6,486 nt of DNA from Chitinophagaceae bacterium UBA3430 (GTDB lineage: Bacteria > Bacteroidota > Bacteroidia > Chitinophagales > Chitinophagaceae): contig DFST01000135.1 of the NCBI GenBank assembly GCA_002378975.1, forward strand, positions 4,858 to 11,343, given 5' to 3'. A program made the translations under genes and the position numbers. Positions 6,244 to 6,486 of this stretch are shown in pieces. The notes under the pieces are model-generated. The model ran no database searches. It was not told the DNA's origin and saw only the letters and a program-made list of their open reading frames with translations. Position 1 is the stretch's first letter; each line of letters begins with the position of its first letter.

Positions 6244-6486
6244 TTAAAAGACCGGACAGCGTTGTCCGCGAGGTGTTTCCCCTTTTCCTTCACCACCCAG
6301 TCGAAATCCCAATCGGATCGTAGTGCTGAAATAGCTGTCATTCTGCTTGGGGTCTCCACGTTGTTGATACTCACTATAGGGACGGGTGGTGGGATAAGAA
6401 TAAACACCGCGGTAGTATAGGCGACGGGCTTGTTCTGCCTGTGCGGCGGGTAGATTTTGATCGAATACGATCGGATCGACGTAAGA
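6244..6486 (-). CDS. C-terminal fragment of a probable DUF6089-family outer-membrane protein (start outside window)
   Basis: An open minus-strand frame of 80 codons runs from the window edge to a TAA at 6244-6246. The gene continues beyond 6486, so only the C-terminus is seen. It opens with SYVDPIVFDQNLPAAQ, contains YRGVYSYPTTRPY, then QQRGDPKQNDSYFSTTIRLG, and ends RGQRCPVF. The RGxPxxxDxYF block followed by an amphipathic strand and a short tail with one Cys matches what I recall of DUF6089 proteins. These are Bacteroidota outer-membrane beta-barrels that include the type IX secretion component PorG. The alternating pattern SYFSTTIRLGFRL fits a final beta strand. The intrinsic terminator about 95 bases downstream, in the matching orientation, independently supports a real gene ending here. 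The family call rests on memory of a short region. Another outer-membrane barrel protein is the main alternative. Confidence 0.6.
   Translation of the reverse strand, partial: SYVDPIVFDQNLPAAQAEQARRLYYRGVYSYPTTRPYSEYQQRGDPKQNDSYFSTTIRLGFRLGGEGKGETPRGQRCPVF

Overview
The window looks like ordinary chromosome of a member of the Bacteroidota, probably near the Chitinophagaceae. Three observations support this. Start codons lack Shine-Dalgarno sequences. Good matches to the Bacteroidota -7 promoter element TAnnTTTG lie 4 to 9 bases before three of the start codons. A gene fragment at the right edge resembles the C-terminus of the Bacteroidota-specific DUF6089 outer-membrane family. The placement below phylum level is inference. 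Base composition is close to balanced. I see no mobile element, CRISPR array, tRNA or rRNA.

Layout from left to right. Bases 1-136 hold no feature I can support. Bases 137-1240 (+) encode an unrecognised 367-residue protein with three 11-residue coiled-coil repeats and two Cys-rich zinc-finger-like clusters at its C-terminus. After a 47-base gap containing a TAnnTTTG promoter comes a nucleotide-sugar epimerase, most like UDP-glucuronate 4-epimerase (1288-2250, +). It meets, tail to tail with only 6 bases between stop codons, a membrane-anchored family 2 glycosyltransferase of the polyprenyl-phosphate type (2257-3195, -). The glycosyltransferase is divergent from uvrA (3298-6126, +), which encodes the nucleotide-excision-repair ATPase and is complete at 942 residues. 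The 102-base divergent region between them carries a promoter motif near each gene and an unusual set of 7-base repeats, five in one orientation followed by three in the other. To the right, uvrA converges with the 3' end of a minus-strand gene (6244-6486, cut by the window edge). An intrinsic terminator between them (6125-6149) is oriented for that minus-strand gene.

Functionally, the epimerase and the glycosyltransferase both fit surface-glycan or lipid-linked sugar synthesis, but they face each other and are not an operon. UvrA is a housekeeping DNA repair protein with no evident link to its neighbours. The items most worth a second look are the inverted heptamer repeat between divergent, nearly leaderless promoters, the unrecognised coiled-coil and zinc-finger protein, and the UvrA first zinc site that lacks one cysteine. 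I do not see convincing evidence for a new multi-gene system in this window.
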